Shown: piece after piece, positions 35,163 through 44,113 of the stretch | Position numbering within the stretch: the first letter of the stretch is position 1 | Layout: each line of letters begins with the position of its first letter | Assembly (NCBI GenBank): GCA_022825825.1 | Contig: JAJDWA010000002.1 | Location: 1 to 64,000 of the forward strand | DNA length: 64,000 nt | Source of the DNA: Candidatus Poribacteria bacterium | GTDB lineage: Bacteria; Poribacteria; WGA-4E; WGA-3G | Reading direction: 5' to 3' | The notes under the pieces: model-generated | The model's database searches: none | The model's input: only the letters and a program-made list of their open reading frames with translations | Told to the model about the DNA's origin: nothing | Program-made: the position numbers and the translations under genes

Positions 35163-37091
35163 ATGAGTAAAGTAATTGGAATTGATTTAGGAACAACAAA
35201 TTCTTGTGTTGCCGTTTTAGAAAGCGGCGATGCAAAGGTGATTGAAAATGCAGAGGGGAATCGGACGACTCCTTCAGTTGTCGGTTTCACAAAAGAAGGG
35301 GAGCGTCCCGTCGGGCAAGTAGCCAAAAGACAAGCCATCACAAACCCCGAAAATACAATTTTTTCTATTAAACGGTTCATGGGACGAAAGTTTAACGAAC
35401 TTGGAGACGATACGTCCCGCGTGCCTTATGAATTAAAAAGCGATAAAGATGGTGATGCTGTTGTAAACATTGAAGGTAAAGAATACTCGCCACCCGAAAT
35501 ATCAGCAATGGTTTTGCGTAAAATGAAAGAAACCGCAGAGGCATACCTTGGAGAAGAGGTTACACAAGCCGTTATCACTGTGCCTGCCTACTTCAACGAT
35601 TCGCAACGTCAAGCGACAGCAGACGCTGGTAAAATCGCGGGTTTAGAAGTTTTGCGGATTATCAACGAACCGACCGCCGCTTCACTCGCTTACGGGTTGC
35701 AAAATGAAGGTGACAAGAAAATCGCTGTTTATGACCTCGGGGGTGGCACGTTCGACATCTCTATTTTGGAAATCGGCGACGGGGTGTTTGAAGTGAAAAG
35801 CACAAATGGTGATACGCACCTCGGTGGAGATGATTTCGACCAAACCGTTATTGATTGGATGGCACAGGAATTCCTTAGTAGTCAAGGCATTGACCTGCGT
35901 AACGATCAGATGGCACTGCAGCGCCTCAAAGAGGCAGCAGAAACTGCAAAGTGTGAGCTTTCCAGCACGCAACAGACAGATATCAATTTGCCCTTTATTA
36001 CAAGTGATGCCAGCGGTCCCAAACACCTTAATTTAACACTCACCCGAGCAAAACTGGAGCAAATTACGGATGATTTAGTGCAACGTTCTCTTGAACCGTG
36101 CCGACAAGCACTTTCCGATGCCGAAATACAACCTTCTGAAATTGACGAAGTTATACTGGTCGGTGGGCAGACACGGATGCCAAAAGTACAGGAGGCAGTC
36201 CAGGATCTCTTCGGAAAAGAACCGCATAAAGGTGTTAACCCTGACGAGGTTGTTGCTGTTGGTGCTGCAATTCAGGGCGGTGTCCTCGCCGGTGATGAGG
36301 AAGTCAAAGACATTCTGTTGCTGGATGTTACGCCTCTCTCGCTTGGTATTGAAACGCTTGGTGGGATGTTTACGCGGTTAATCGAAAAGAATACTACGAT
36401 TCCGACTAAGAAATCTGAAAAGTTCACAACTGCGGAAGACAGCCAAACTGCAGTTGATGTACATGTGCTTCAAGGTGAACGGGAACAGGCAGTTTACAAC
36501 AAAACAATTGGCAGATTCCGCTTAGGCGATATTCCGCCAGCACCCAGAGGCGTTCCACAGATTGAGGTAGCATTTGATATTGATGCAAACGGTATTCTCA
36601 ACGTGTCTGCCAAGGATACAGCAACAGGCAAGGAGCAGAAGATTACAATCACTGCCTCTTCCGGCCTCACCGATGCAGAAATCGAACAGATGGTGAAAGA
36701 TGCTGAGGCACATGCTGAAGAGGATAAACAGAAACGCGAAGAGGTTGAGACACGCAACCGCGCTGATTCTTTAGTCTATGAAACCGAGAAGAACCTAAAA
36801 GAATTCGGCGACAAGGTAGACGATGCGACTAAGGAAAAGGTTAACGCTGGTGTTGAACGCGTCAAGCAAGCACTGGAAGCAAACAACAATGCTGAGATAA
36901 AATCTGCAACGGATGACCTGATGCAGATATGGCATGAGGCGTCAGCGCAGCTTTACCAACAGACTGCTGGTGCTGATCCAGGGGCAGCAGGTGCTGCGCC
37001 TGAAGATGCTCCTTCTGAAGAGGCGGCTGATGGTGATGTGGTTGATGCTGAATACGAAGTTGTTGACGAAGAAGAAGAAAAAAAAGAATAA
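35163..37091 (+). CDS. dnaK: Chaperone DnaK (Hsp70)
   Basis: A 642-residue Hsp70. The N-terminal ATPase begins [17 protein letters not shown], with [13 protein letters not shown] and the phosphate motif [15 protein letters not shown]. The substrate-binding domain has [17 protein letters not shown], and the C-terminus is an acidic tail ([15 protein letters not shown]). ATG 35163 has GGAGG 6 nt upstream. No grpE, dnaJ or hrcA is adjacent, so it is a stand-alone copy, possibly one of several. Confidence 0.97.
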   Translation: MSKVIGIDLGTTNSCVAVLESGDAKVIENAEGNRTTPSVVGFTKEGERPVGQVAKRQAITNPENTIFSIKRFMGRKFNELGDDTSRVPYELKSDKDGDAVVNIEGKEYSPPEISAMVLRKMKETAEAYLGEEVTQAVITVPAYFNDSQRQATADAGKIAGLEVLRIINEPTAASLAYGLQNEGDKKIAVYDLGGGTFDISILEIGDGVFEVKSTNGDTHLGGDDFDQTVIDWMAQEFLSSQGIDLRNDQMALQRLKEAAETAKCELSSTQQTDINLPFITSDASGPKHLNLTLTRAKLEQITDDLVQRSLEPCRQALSDAEIQPSEIDEVILVGGQTRMPKVQEAVQDLFGKEPHKGVNPDEVVAVGAAIQGGVLAGDEEVKDILLLDVTPLSLGIETLGGMFTRLIEKNTTIPTKKSEKFTTAEDSQTAVDVHVLQGEREQAVYNKTIGRFRLGDIPPAPRGVPQIEVAFDIDANGILNVSAKDTATGKEQKITITASSGLTDAEIEQMVKDAEAHAEEDKQKREEVETRNRADSLVYETEKNLKEFGDKVDDATKEKVNAGVERVKQALEANNNAEIKSATDDLMQIWHEASAQLYQQTAGADPGAAGAAPEDAPSEEAADGDVVDAEYEVVDEEEEKKE

Positions 37092-37129
37092 TTTCGTGAT
37101 GCCTTCGTCCTATTCTGGAGACAACAGAT

Positions 37130-37735
37130 ATGGCTTATAGTGAGTTTACTTTAGAATCAGTAGTGCCCACATTTCAACTTCAGAAAATTGATACTACGGA
37201 TCTCTTTTCAGAAGTTGAAACGGTTCCGCCAAGTGACCATCTGACGACTGCATTAGCAAAAAAAGCGGCTTTAGCTACTGCTATCGGTACTGAGAAAGCG
37301 CGGTCGGAACTGATTGTCGCTGATGTGCTTGTTGAACTCCGCGAGCATTGTGAAAAGCGCATCAGTTTCTTTTCCGGCATTGACTTCAATGTGGACGTAG
37401 AATCGGGCTTAACAGGTGTGTGTGACTTCTTAGTAAGTCTCTCACCAAACCAATTTTACTTGGAAGCACCAATAGTCATCCTTGTTGAGGCAAAAAACCT
37501 TGACTTGAAACTCGGAATCGGGCAGTGTGTCGCAGAGATGCTTGCCGCCCAACGTTTTAATGCTGAAAGAGAAAATGACATCCCTTGCATTTATGGTGCC
37601 TCTACAACAGGGGTTGAATGGTTATTCCTCAAGTTGGAAGGAAAGTGTTTGCAACTTGATATGTCTACCTATACAATTGAGCGGTGTGACAGGATCCTCG
37701 GCATCCTTTCCAGCATGGTGGCACAAAAGGCGTGA
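37130..37735 (+). CDS. PD-(D/E)XK nuclease-like protein, copy 1
   Basis: A 201-residue protein. CDFLVSLSP (about residues 103-111) followed by PIVILVEAKNLDLKLGIGQC (about 116-135) gives the Asp and Glu-x-Lys of a PD-(D/E)XK core plus the Gln helix. Such small proteins are common in cyanobacteria and some other phyla and are of unknown function. GGAG is 8 nt before the ATG. It lies 38 nt after dnaK and is followed by a paralogue. Confidence 0.75.
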   Translation: MAYSEFTLESVVPTFQLQKIDTTDLFSEVETVPPSDHLTTALAKKAALATAIGTEKARSELIVADVLVELREHCEKRISFFSGIDFNVDVESGLTGVCDFLVSLSPNQFYLEAPIVILVEAKNLDLKLGIGQCVAEMLAAQRFNAERENDIPCIYGASTTGVEWLFLKLEGKCLQLDMSTYTIERCDRILGILSSMVAQKA

Positions 37736-37764
37736 GGGAGATAGAGGAATCAGGAGGAACAGAT

Positions 37765-38370
37765 ATGGCTTATAGTAATTTTACCTTGGAGACAGTGGAA
37801 AAAGAATTTGAACTTAATTTTGTTGAACACGCCAGCATCTTTGCTGAAATAGAACCGGTAGGACTCAGTGCAGAACTCATAAATACATTGGCAAGAAATG
37901 TACCCTTAGCCACTACTATAAACACAGAGAAAGCACGATCAGAGCTGATTGTTTCTAATGTCCTCGTTGAACTGCGTGAACAATTTGATCGCAAAATTAG
38001 TCTGTTTTCTGGTATTGACTTCAACGTTGACGTTGAAAACGGATTAACGGGTGTGTGTGATTTCCTGATAAGCCTGTCACCTCGGCAATCTTATGTAGAG
38101 GCACCTATCATCGCGCTTGTTGAGGCAAAAAACCTTGACTTGAAACTTGGACTTGGTCAGTGTGTAGCTGAGATGCTTGCCTCCCAACGTTTTAATGCGG
38201 AAAAAGGTAATGACATCCCTTGCATCTACGGTGCCTCTACAACAGGGGTTGATTGGTTATTCCTCAAGTTGGAAGGAAAGTGCCTGCAACTTGATATGTC
38301 TACCTATACAATTGAGCGGTGTGACAGGATCCTTGGCATCCTCTCCAGCATGGTGGCACAAAAGGCGTGA
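37765..38370 (+). CDS. PD-(D/E)XK nuclease-like protein, copy 2
   Basis: A 201-residue tandem paralogue of the preceding protein with the same start MAYS-FTLE and core (VCDFLISLSP, IIALVEAKNLDLKLGLGQC). The first halves have diverged at many positions, whereas the last 45 codons of both genes are almost identical in DNA. The start is ATG 37765, with AGGAGG upstream; the longer frame begins inside copy 1. Confidence 0.75.
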   Translation: MAYSNFTLETVEKEFELNFVEHASIFAEIEPVGLSAELINTLARNVPLATTINTEKARSELIVSNVLVELREQFDRKISLFSGIDFNVDVENGLTGVCDFLISLSPRQSYVEAPIIALVEAKNLDLKLGLGQCVAEMLASQRFNAEKGNDIPCIYGASTTGVDWLFLKLEGKCLQLDMSTYTIERCDRILGILSSMVAQKA

Positions 38371-38412
38371 TGTATCCTCGGGGTTTATAGTTAAATCCAA
38401 ATATGCGAAACC

Positions 38413-38448
38413 CCTTTATAGGTGCGGTTTGAAACCGCGCCTATAAAG
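38413..38448 (+). repeat. Long hairpin repeat after the paralogous pair
   Basis: Arms CTTTATAGGTGCGGTTT and the near complement starting AAACCGCGCC...TATAAAG (about 38413-38448), with only one G-T-type irregularity and a very short loop. Downstream 38449-38512 has the word ACCGAATTACC shared with the other repeats. Between two converging genes it could also serve as a bidirectional terminator. Confidence 0.65.
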
Positions 38449-38512
38449 GCTAAGGAAACCGAATTACCAATTTATCGGTATTAGTAAAACCTCATCAAAA
38501 CTTTTTTTGGCA

Positions 38513-39556
38513 TCAAGGGATATCCCAGAGACGGATAGTCTCATCATCGCTGCTACTTGCGATTGTTTTCCCATCCGGACTAAATGCTACACTATAGACA
38601 TCACCTCGATGCCCCTTAAATGTGTGTTTGTGTGTGCCTGTTGCCACATCCCACAGACGGATAGTACTATCACCGCCACCACTTGCGATTGTTTTCCCAT
38701 CCGGACTAAATGCTACGCTATAGACAGACTGCCAATGCTCATCAAGCGTGTGCTTTAGTGTGCCTGTTGCCACATCCCACAGACGGATATCATCAAATCC
38801 ACCACTTGCGAGTGTTTTCCCATCCGGACTAAACGCTACGCTAAAGACCCAATCCGTATGTCCCGCAAGTGTGTGCTTTTGTGTGCTTGTTGCCACATCC
38901 CACAGACGAATAGTCCAATCATCACCACCACTTGCGATTGTTTTCCCATCCGGACTGAATGCTACGCTATTGACATGCTGATGCCTCTCAAGCGTGTGCT
39001 TTAGTGTGCCTGTTGCCACATCCCACAGACGGATATCAAATCCACCACTTGCGATTGTTTTCCCATCCGGACTAAACGCTACACTATTAACACTAGACGA
39101 ATCCACCACAAGTATATGCTTTAGTGTGCCTGTTGCCACATCCCACAGACGAACAGATACATGAACGACAGACTCCCCAACACCGCCACTTGCGCTTGCG
39201 ATTGTTTTCCCATCCGGACTAAACGCTACGCTCTTGACAGTATACCAATGCCCTTCAAGCGTGTGTTTGTGTGTGCCTGTTGCCACATCCCACAGACGGA
39301 TAGTCCTTTCCCAGCCGCCACTTGCGATTGTTTTCCCATCCGGACTAAACGCTACACTATAGGCACCGTGTTTTAACCCACTGTACTTATCACCATTAAG
39401 AGGATCCGTATCATCTGAATCAGATCCACACCCAATGAACAACGCGAAACAGATACATAACACTGAGATAAATTTCACCACTTTCCACACACCATGAATA
39501 CTTGTTGTGAAAACATTAGAATTCTCTTTTTGCCACAAGATATGTTTTTTAACCAC
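38513..39556 (-). CDS. WD40-repeat lipoprotein, complete seven-bladed propeller
   Basis: A 347-residue lipoprotein. The hydrophobic signal ends in a lipobox (FALFIGCGS, Cys about 43). It is followed by seven WD40 repeats of the type SVAFSPDGKTIASGG...IRLWDVATGT, spaced about 40 residues, enough for one beta-propeller. Repeats are near-identical in DNA. The GTG start at 39556 has AGGAGG 7 nt upstream. Probable role is surface or periplasmic protein binding. Confidence 0.85.
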   Translation of the reverse strand: MVKKHILWQKENSNVFTTSIHGVWKVVKFISVLCICFALFIGCGSDSDDTDPLNGDKYSGLKHGAYSVAFSPDGKTIASGGWERTIRLWDVATGTHKHTLEGHWYTVKSVAFSPDGKTIASASGGVGESVVHVSVRLWDVATGTLKHILVVDSSSVNSVAFSPDGKTIASGGFDIRLWDVATGTLKHTLERHQHVNSVAFSPDGKTIASGGDDWTIRLWDVATSTQKHTLAGHTDWVFSVAFSPDGKTLASGGFDDIRLWDVATGTLKHTLDEHWQSVYSVAFSPDGKTIASGGGDSTIRLWDVATGTHKHTFKGHRGDVYSVAFSPDGKTIASSSDDETIRLWDIP

Positions 39557-39881
39557 AATTTTCCTCCTAACAATTTTAATAAATTACCTTAAGTTGCCTT
39601 TAAGTATATACGCATTTCTACAACCGTAAAGACCATATAGAGACATTTACTTATTGGATATAACCAAATAAATGGATCTGTCTGTAGTTTACAATAATCT
39701 AACCAATTAAGTCAAATTTAAAAAGAATCAAAAATACCCCCGTACCAGCATCCTTTATAGACGTTTTTACGAGGGTATTCAATTTATAATGGAAATGTCT
39801 CAGTATCCCAACAGTGCAATCCCTTCACGATCCATCTGTGCAGATGTCTGCAAAGCCATCAACTCATCGCCTCAATCTGTG
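39557..39881. other. Intergenic stretch with a decayed ORF tail
   Basis: No full gene. An inverted repeat AATACCCCCGTA / TACGAGGGTATT (39733-39744 / 39768-39779, one mismatch) may be a terminator. The minus-strand frame ending at TGA 39800 encodes the short tail GDELMALQTSAQMDREGIAL, which looks like the end of a lost gene. Confidence 0.4.
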
Positions 39882-40058
39882 TCATAGCCGGGAAATCCTT
39901 AAATCTTTACAAATTTTCTTAGCAAGTCTGTTACCAATTTCAGTATGCCTTGTGCCTGGCCCTGCATGACCCCACCATGAATGTTTACTACCTTCGCGAA
40001 TCAAGTAGTATCCGTGCTTTTTGAAATGCCGAATCAACTGTCTAATACCATTTTTCAA
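39882..40058 (-). CDS. HicA-like toxin, orphan
   Basis: A leftward 58-residue frame (TTG 40058 to TGA 39882), too short for a usual ORF cut-off, has the HicA fold signature: QLIRHFKKHGYYLIREGSKH, then SWWGHAGPGTRHTEIGNRLA and KKICKDL. The His after GSK is the catalytic position. No ATG or SD is seen, and no hicB follows, so it is either a truncated copy or starts at an unusual codon. Confidence 0.55.
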   Translation of the reverse strand: MKNGIRQLIRHFKKHGYYLIREGSKHSWWGHAGPGTRHTEIGNRLAKKICKDLRISRL

Positions 40059-40162
40059 TAATTATATCCCATTTACGGTAGAGATTCTGTCTGAGCGACC
40101 GTGTCTAAAATATTGAGAAAAACGCTACAATTGAATGGCCCTGACCTACACAACAATTTTAC

Positions 40163-40191
40163 TTGACATAATCCGTTACAGGTGGTATGAT
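40163..40191 (+). promoter_or_regulatory. Sigma-70 promoter of def
   Basis: TTGACA at 40163-40168, 17-nt spacer, TATGAT at 40186-40191. It lies inside the upstream part of the longest def frame, proving that the protein should not start before about 40198. Confidence 0.75.
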
Positions 40192-40239
40192 ATTAAAACT
40201 TTTTCATTGACGAAGAATAATGGAGAAATTGTCCAACGC

Positions 40240-40833
40240 ATGTCAAAACTAAAAAGAAAACGTAAAAACAGACAATCTGAAGAGCAAGGCATAGACGAAA
40301 TCCTACGTTTGCCAAAAACAAAACCGCTACAGCTCCGTTATTACGGTGACCCAGTTCTCCGTAAAAAAGCTGAACCAGTTCAGGAGATCACAGATGCAGA
40401 ACGCACACTTGCTGAGGAGATGTTGATGACCCTCTACGCTACACACGGCATCGGGCTCGCAGCAACGCAAGTAGGCGTTTTAAAACGATTCCTCATTGTT
40501 GATATAGACCCAGAAGACGCAGACTATGAACCGATTATGCTGTTCAATCCTGAAATTTTGAGTGTTGAAGGAGAATATATCGCTGAGGAGGGATGTTTGA
40601 GCATTCCTGACCTTCGTGCTGATGTGAGACGTCCAGAAAAGATTGTTGTTAAAGCAATGAACTTAGACAGCCAAGAAATTGAGATTGAAGCGGATGGCCT
40701 GCTTTCACGAGTGCTGCAACACGAAATTGACCATCTTAACGGCACTCTTTTTATTGACAGGATAGGAGGCTTAAAGAGACAATTGCTTCGGACCGAATTG
40801 GAAAAAATACAAAAAGCTGATAGACCTTTGTAA
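40240..40833 (+). CDS. def: Peptide deformylase
   Basis: A 197-residue metalloenzyme removing the formyl group from nascent proteins. The three motifs are GIGLAATQVG, EEGCLSIP (Cys ligand) and LQHEIDHLNG (two His ligands and the catalytic Glu). The start is ATG 40240 because the promoter at 40163-40191 lies within the longer frame; a weak GGAG is 14 nt upstream. The first 30 residues (KLKRKRKNRQS) are basic and not part of the usual domain. Confidence 0.95.
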   Translation: MSKLKRKRKNRQSEEQGIDEILRLPKTKPLQLRYYGDPVLRKKAEPVQEITDAERTLAEEMLMTLYATHGIGLAATQVGVLKRFLIVDIDPEDADYEPIMLFNPEILSVEGEYIAEEGCLSIPDLRADVRRPEKIVVKAMNLDSQEIEIEADGLLSRVLQHEIDHLNGTLFIDRIGGLKRQLLRTELEKIQKADRPL

Positions 40834-40952
40834 TACCAAATTAATGGGATTTATCCTCTTCGCCGAACATTAGATGCGGTTTCCTAATCAATGCAGAGTT
40901 CCATACGCGTTTTCTGCTATAGGTATCAATTTAGTGAACTACCACCACGGTA

Positions 40953-40974
40953 GGTGCGGTTTCCTAACCGCATC
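40953..40974 (+). repeat. Dispersed hairpin repeat before larE
   Basis: Arms GGTGCGGTT (40953-40961) and AACCGCATC (40966-40974) around TCCT, one G-T pair. A half copy is at 40873-40890 (GATGCGGTTTCCTAATCA). Both lie in the 190-nt gap between def and larE. Confidence 0.8.
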
Positions 40975-41024
40975 TATTGATTGGAGTCAAGTTAATTCGG
41001 TGTAACACCTTAGGATGTGAACAG

Positions 41025-41858
41025 ATGTTATCAAAACCTCTACAAATAAAAGTAAACCAACTCTATGATTGCCTACGGGACTATGAAAAAGTTATTGTCG
41101 CCTTCTCAGGTGGGGTAGACAGCACGTTTCTTGCCGAAGCAGCGCAACACGCCTTAGGCGATAACGCACTTGCAGTCACCGCTATCTCCGATTCCTATCC
41201 TATCCGAGAGATGAAAGCAGCACAGGATATTGCTAAACAGATCGGCATCCGTTTTGAAACTGTGGACACCGAAGAGTTGGAGATCGAAGGATATGCAAGC
41301 AATCCTACCAATAGATGTTTCTTTTGTAAAACAGAATTGTTCGATAAACTACGTCCAATCGCAGATAAATACAGTGTCGGAACTATCATTTACGGTGCAA
41401 TCCCAGACGATGTTGGCGACCATCGTCCTGGCATGGACGCAGCGAAACAGATGGGTATCCAAGCCCCCTTAATTGATGTTGACCTCACAAAAGCGGAGAT
41501 ACGCGAAATTTCAAAAGCATGGGATTTGCCAACATGGGATAAACCAGCGTTTGCCTGTCTATCATCACGGTTTCCTTACGGTATGCGCATCACACGTGAA
41601 TTGCTGCGTCAGGTTGATGCTGCGGAACAGTTTCTCTATGATCTGGGTATTCGTCAATTCCGTGTACGTCATCACGGTGAACTTGCCCGAATTGAACTTG
41701 ATGCAGAAGAAATTTCCCTGCTGACCGAAAAAGAAACCCGAAGTCAAATTAGTAATCACTTTATAACGCTTGGGTACGCCCATGTCACACTTGATTTACA
41801 AGGATATCGGTCTGGTAGTTTGAATGAAGGGATAACAAAAATCATCACAGGGACGTAG
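41025..41858 (+). CDS. larE: Sulfur transferase LarE (nickel-pincer cofactor synthesis)
   Basis: A 277-residue PP-loop ATPase. The AMP-forming motif is VAFSGGVDSTFLAEAA at about residues 24-40, and a Cys-x2-Cys is in TNRCFFCKTELF (about 100-110). The sulfur-donor Cys is in FACLSSRFPYG (about 180). LarE transfers sulfur to the pyridine precursor of the NPN cofactor. The three Cys fit the [4Fe-4S] type of LarE rather than the single-Cys sacrificial type (family-based inference). larB and larC are not in the window. ATG 41025 follows AGGA by about 10 nt. Confidence 0.88.
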   Translation: MLSKPLQIKVNQLYDCLRDYEKVIVAFSGGVDSTFLAEAAQHALGDNALAVTAISDSYPIREMKAAQDIAKQIGIRFETVDTEELEIEGYASNPTNRCFFCKTELFDKLRPIADKYSVGTIIYGAIPDDVGDHRPGMDAAKQMGIQAPLIDVDLTKAEIREISKAWDLPTWDKPAFACLSSRFPYGMRITRELLRQVDAAEQFLYDLGIRQFRVRHHGELARIELDAEEISLLTEKETRSQISNHFITLGYAHVTLDLQGYRSGSLNEGITKIITGT

Positions 41859-41859
41859 A

Positions 41860-42264
41860 ATGGAAACTATTCATGCAGTTTTCATCATAAGCGAAATTTT
41901 GTTTGCTGATCCGAACCGTACTGAGCCACCGGTGTTTATGTCTTTAAGAGATGCTCTTATCGGCGCAGCTGCCTTATTCGGAACTGTGGGATGTGTGGTA
42001 ATTTTTCGTATTCTATACAGAAAATGGAAAAGCAGAATTTATAGGAGGAATCCCTCAGATCTATTGCCAACACAAAAGAAAAATTTGACGGAATATGAGA
42101 AGCAGATGCTTGCGGACAAGATTAACGAAAGCAGAAAGGATAATATCAAGAAAAGTTTCGCTGGCACAGTGAGCTCCAAAAGTATGATATTTGTCACAAT
42201 CGGTTTGATTGTGTTAGCCCTGCTTTGGGTTGCCTACCTTGTCTCTGAAAAGTTTCACCGATAA
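41860..42264 (+). CDS. Small membrane protein, copy 1
   Basis: A 134-residue protein with an N-terminal hydrophobic segment (ALIGAAALFGTVGCVVIFRIL), a basic linker (LTEYEKQMLADKINESRKDN) and a C-terminal hydrophobic segment (SMIFVTIGLIVLALLWVAYL). It has a paralogue next door. Not recognised. It begins 2 nt after the larE stop. Confidence 0.6.
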   Translation: METIHAVFIISEILFADPNRTEPPVFMSLRDALIGAAALFGTVGCVVIFRILYRKWKSRIYRRNPSDLLPTQKKNLTEYEKQMLADKINESRKDNIKKSFAGTVSSKSMIFVTIGLIVLALLWVAYLVSEKFHR

Positions 42265-42310
42265 TACATTTGTAGCACTCACGTTAATATTAACACAGGG
42301 AGAGTCAGTA

Positions 42311-42655
42311 ATGAATGATTTACAAGGTGTTTTAGAAGTTATCGCGGCATATCCCGTTCATATATTGACGTTTGTAGGGTGTATTTTACTACTTGTCCTT
42401 GTCTGGCCTAAACGGAAAAGACACCGTAAACACTTGTCGATTTCATCTGAATCTTCTGCTAAAAAGGCTGAGTTCACACAGAGTGAAAAACAACTACTTG
42501 CGGAAAAAATTAACCAAAACAGAATGAGTAGCCTCAAGAAAAGTTCCGCTATTACTGAAAACTCCAATTTTATGATATTTGTCACAATCGGTCTGATTGC
42601 GCTTACACTCCTATTTATTATCGGGATGATAATCATGAAGTTCCAAAAATACTAA
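42311..42655 (+). CDS. Small membrane protein, copy 2
   Basis: A 114-residue paralogue of copy 1: N-terminal hydrophobic helix (ILTFVGCILLLVLVW), linker with the same motif (SEKQLLAEKINQNRMSSLKK) and a C-terminal helix (FMIFVTIGLIALTLLFIIGM). ATG 42311 has GGGAG 8 nt upstream; the longer frame overlaps copy 1. The pair probably arose by duplication. Function unknown. Confidence 0.6.
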   Translation: MNDLQGVLEVIAAYPVHILTFVGCILLLVLVWPKRKRHRKHLSISSESSAKKAEFTQSEKQLLAEKINQNRMSSLKKSSAITENSNFMIFVTIGLIALTLLFIIGMIIMKFQKY

Positions 42656-42702
42656 CCAAATCATTGAATCAAAACAAATTTTACCAACGTAATATATTCT
42701 AT

Positions 42703-44031
42703 ATGTCCACCCAACAAACACAACCGCTAATCGGCACAGATACCTTCAGCTGGAAAAAATGGGATGCCTGCACCCACTGTGGTCTCTGCTTACCTACCTG
42801 CCCAACCTACCGAGAATTAGGATTAGAAACCGATTCCCCCAGAGGAAGATTATACCTCATGGGGAGTGCGTTCAAACCACAAGATGCCACACCCCTTAAT
42901 AAAGAATGGGCAGAATACATCTATCGGTGTCTGGATTGTCGCGCTTGTGAGACAGCTTGTCCTTCCGGTGTTCACTTCGGCGAACTTCTTGAAGAGGCAC
43001 GCGCGATCTATGAACAAAACGCACACCGATCCGCAAGTTACCGATTTTGGACCAACCTCGTTTTCAAACAAATTTTACCGAACAAAGAACGGTTAGACCT
43101 CATCTTTGAACTGATGTGGCTCTACCAAAAACTCGGTATCCGATGGTTAGTCCAAAAAACAGGAATTTTAAAACTGATGGGACAGCTTGGTAAAATGGAG
43201 TCTTTGCTACCGAAAATTCCATCGCCACGTCTCAAATACACAATGCGAGACATCACTCCCGCAGAAGGCGAAACCCGATATCGCGTTGGATTTATCCCCG
43301 GCTGTATCATGAACCAAGTTTTTACAGATACCAATTTGGCTACTATCCGCGTATTAGCACAAAACGGCTGCGAAATTGTCACACCTCGCAAGCAAACCTG
43401 CTGCGGCGCACTGCATCTACATAATGGCGTGCGCGATGTTGCCTCAACACTCGCAAAACAGAACATTGACGCGTTTGAGAACGAGAATTTAGACGCGATT
43501 ATCATAAATTCTGCTGGTTGTGGGGCAACGCTCAAGGAATATCAGGCACTTCTTGAAAATGACCCCGTTTACGCAGAGAAAGCAGAAGATTTCAGCCACA
43601 AAATGCGCGACATCAGTGAATTCTTAGCCGAAATTGAGATGGTCCCCCCAAAGGGTGAGATTCAACGACGTGTTACTTATGATGAACCGTGCCATCTGCT
43701 ACACGGGCAACGGGTAAAATCACAACCCCGAAAAGTCCTACAAGCGATCCCAGGACTTGAGTTAATTGAGTTGGTAGAATCCGAGTGGTGTTGTGGAAGT
43801 GCGGGTATCTATAATATCACACAACCGGAACTTTCACAGGAAATTTTGGAACGGAAAATGGAACACATCTCCGAAACAGACGCGGATATTGTCGCAACAG
43901 GCAACCCCGGATGCTTGCTCCAGATCCAACTCGGCATCCAAAAACATGGGTTAAATATGAAAGTGATGCATCCCGTGACGCTGTTAGATTATGCTTATCA
44001 AAGTGTTGCCCCAGAAGATTGGGAGGAATAG
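42703..44031 (+). CDS. GlcF-like iron-sulfur protein (glycolate oxidase subunit type)
   Basis: A 442-residue protein with two N-terminal [4Fe-4S] clusters (CTHCGLCLPTCPTY and CLDCRACETACPSG) and two C-terminal CCG cysteine-rich domains (PRKQTCCGALHLHNG and ESEWCCGSAGIYN). This is the architecture of GlcF, which hands electrons from glycolate or lactate oxidation to the quinone pool. The partner flavoproteins GlcD/GlcE are not next to it. ATG 42703 is chosen over an upstream in-frame start for lack of an SD there. Confidence 0.88.
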   Translation: MSTQQTQPLIGTDTFSWKKWDACTHCGLCLPTCPTYRELGLETDSPRGRLYLMGSAFKPQDATPLNKEWAEYIYRCLDCRACETACPSGVHFGELLEEARAIYEQNAHRSASYRFWTNLVFKQILPNKERLDLIFELMWLYQKLGIRWLVQKTGILKLMGQLGKMESLLPKIPSPRLKYTMRDITPAEGETRYRVGFIPGCIMNQVFTDTNLATIRVLAQNGCEIVTPRKQTCCGALHLHNGVRDVASTLAKQNIDAFENENLDAIIINSAGCGATLKEYQALLENDPVYAEKAEDFSHKMRDISEFLAEIEMVPPKGEIQRRVTYDEPCHLLHGQRVKSQPRKVLQAIPGLELIELVESEWCCGSAGIYNITQPELSQEILERKMEHISETDADIVATGNPGCLLQIQLGIQKHGLNMKVMHPVTLLDYAYQSVAPEDWEE

Positions 44032-44113
44032 CATCAATCTTTGAAATTTTGTGTGAACAAAACAGGACTATAAAAAACGTGACATCTTTGCAGAATTATG
44101 GTAATATAATAAT

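Noticed and set aside
38548-39376. Rightward frames opposite the WD40 lipoprotein
   Set aside because: They are made of the complement of the repeated WD40 codons and contain no independent signal.
40135-40239. N-terminal extension of peptide deformylase
   Set aside because: It contains the gene's own -35/-10 promoter and no ribosome-binding site; the ATG at 40240 is used.
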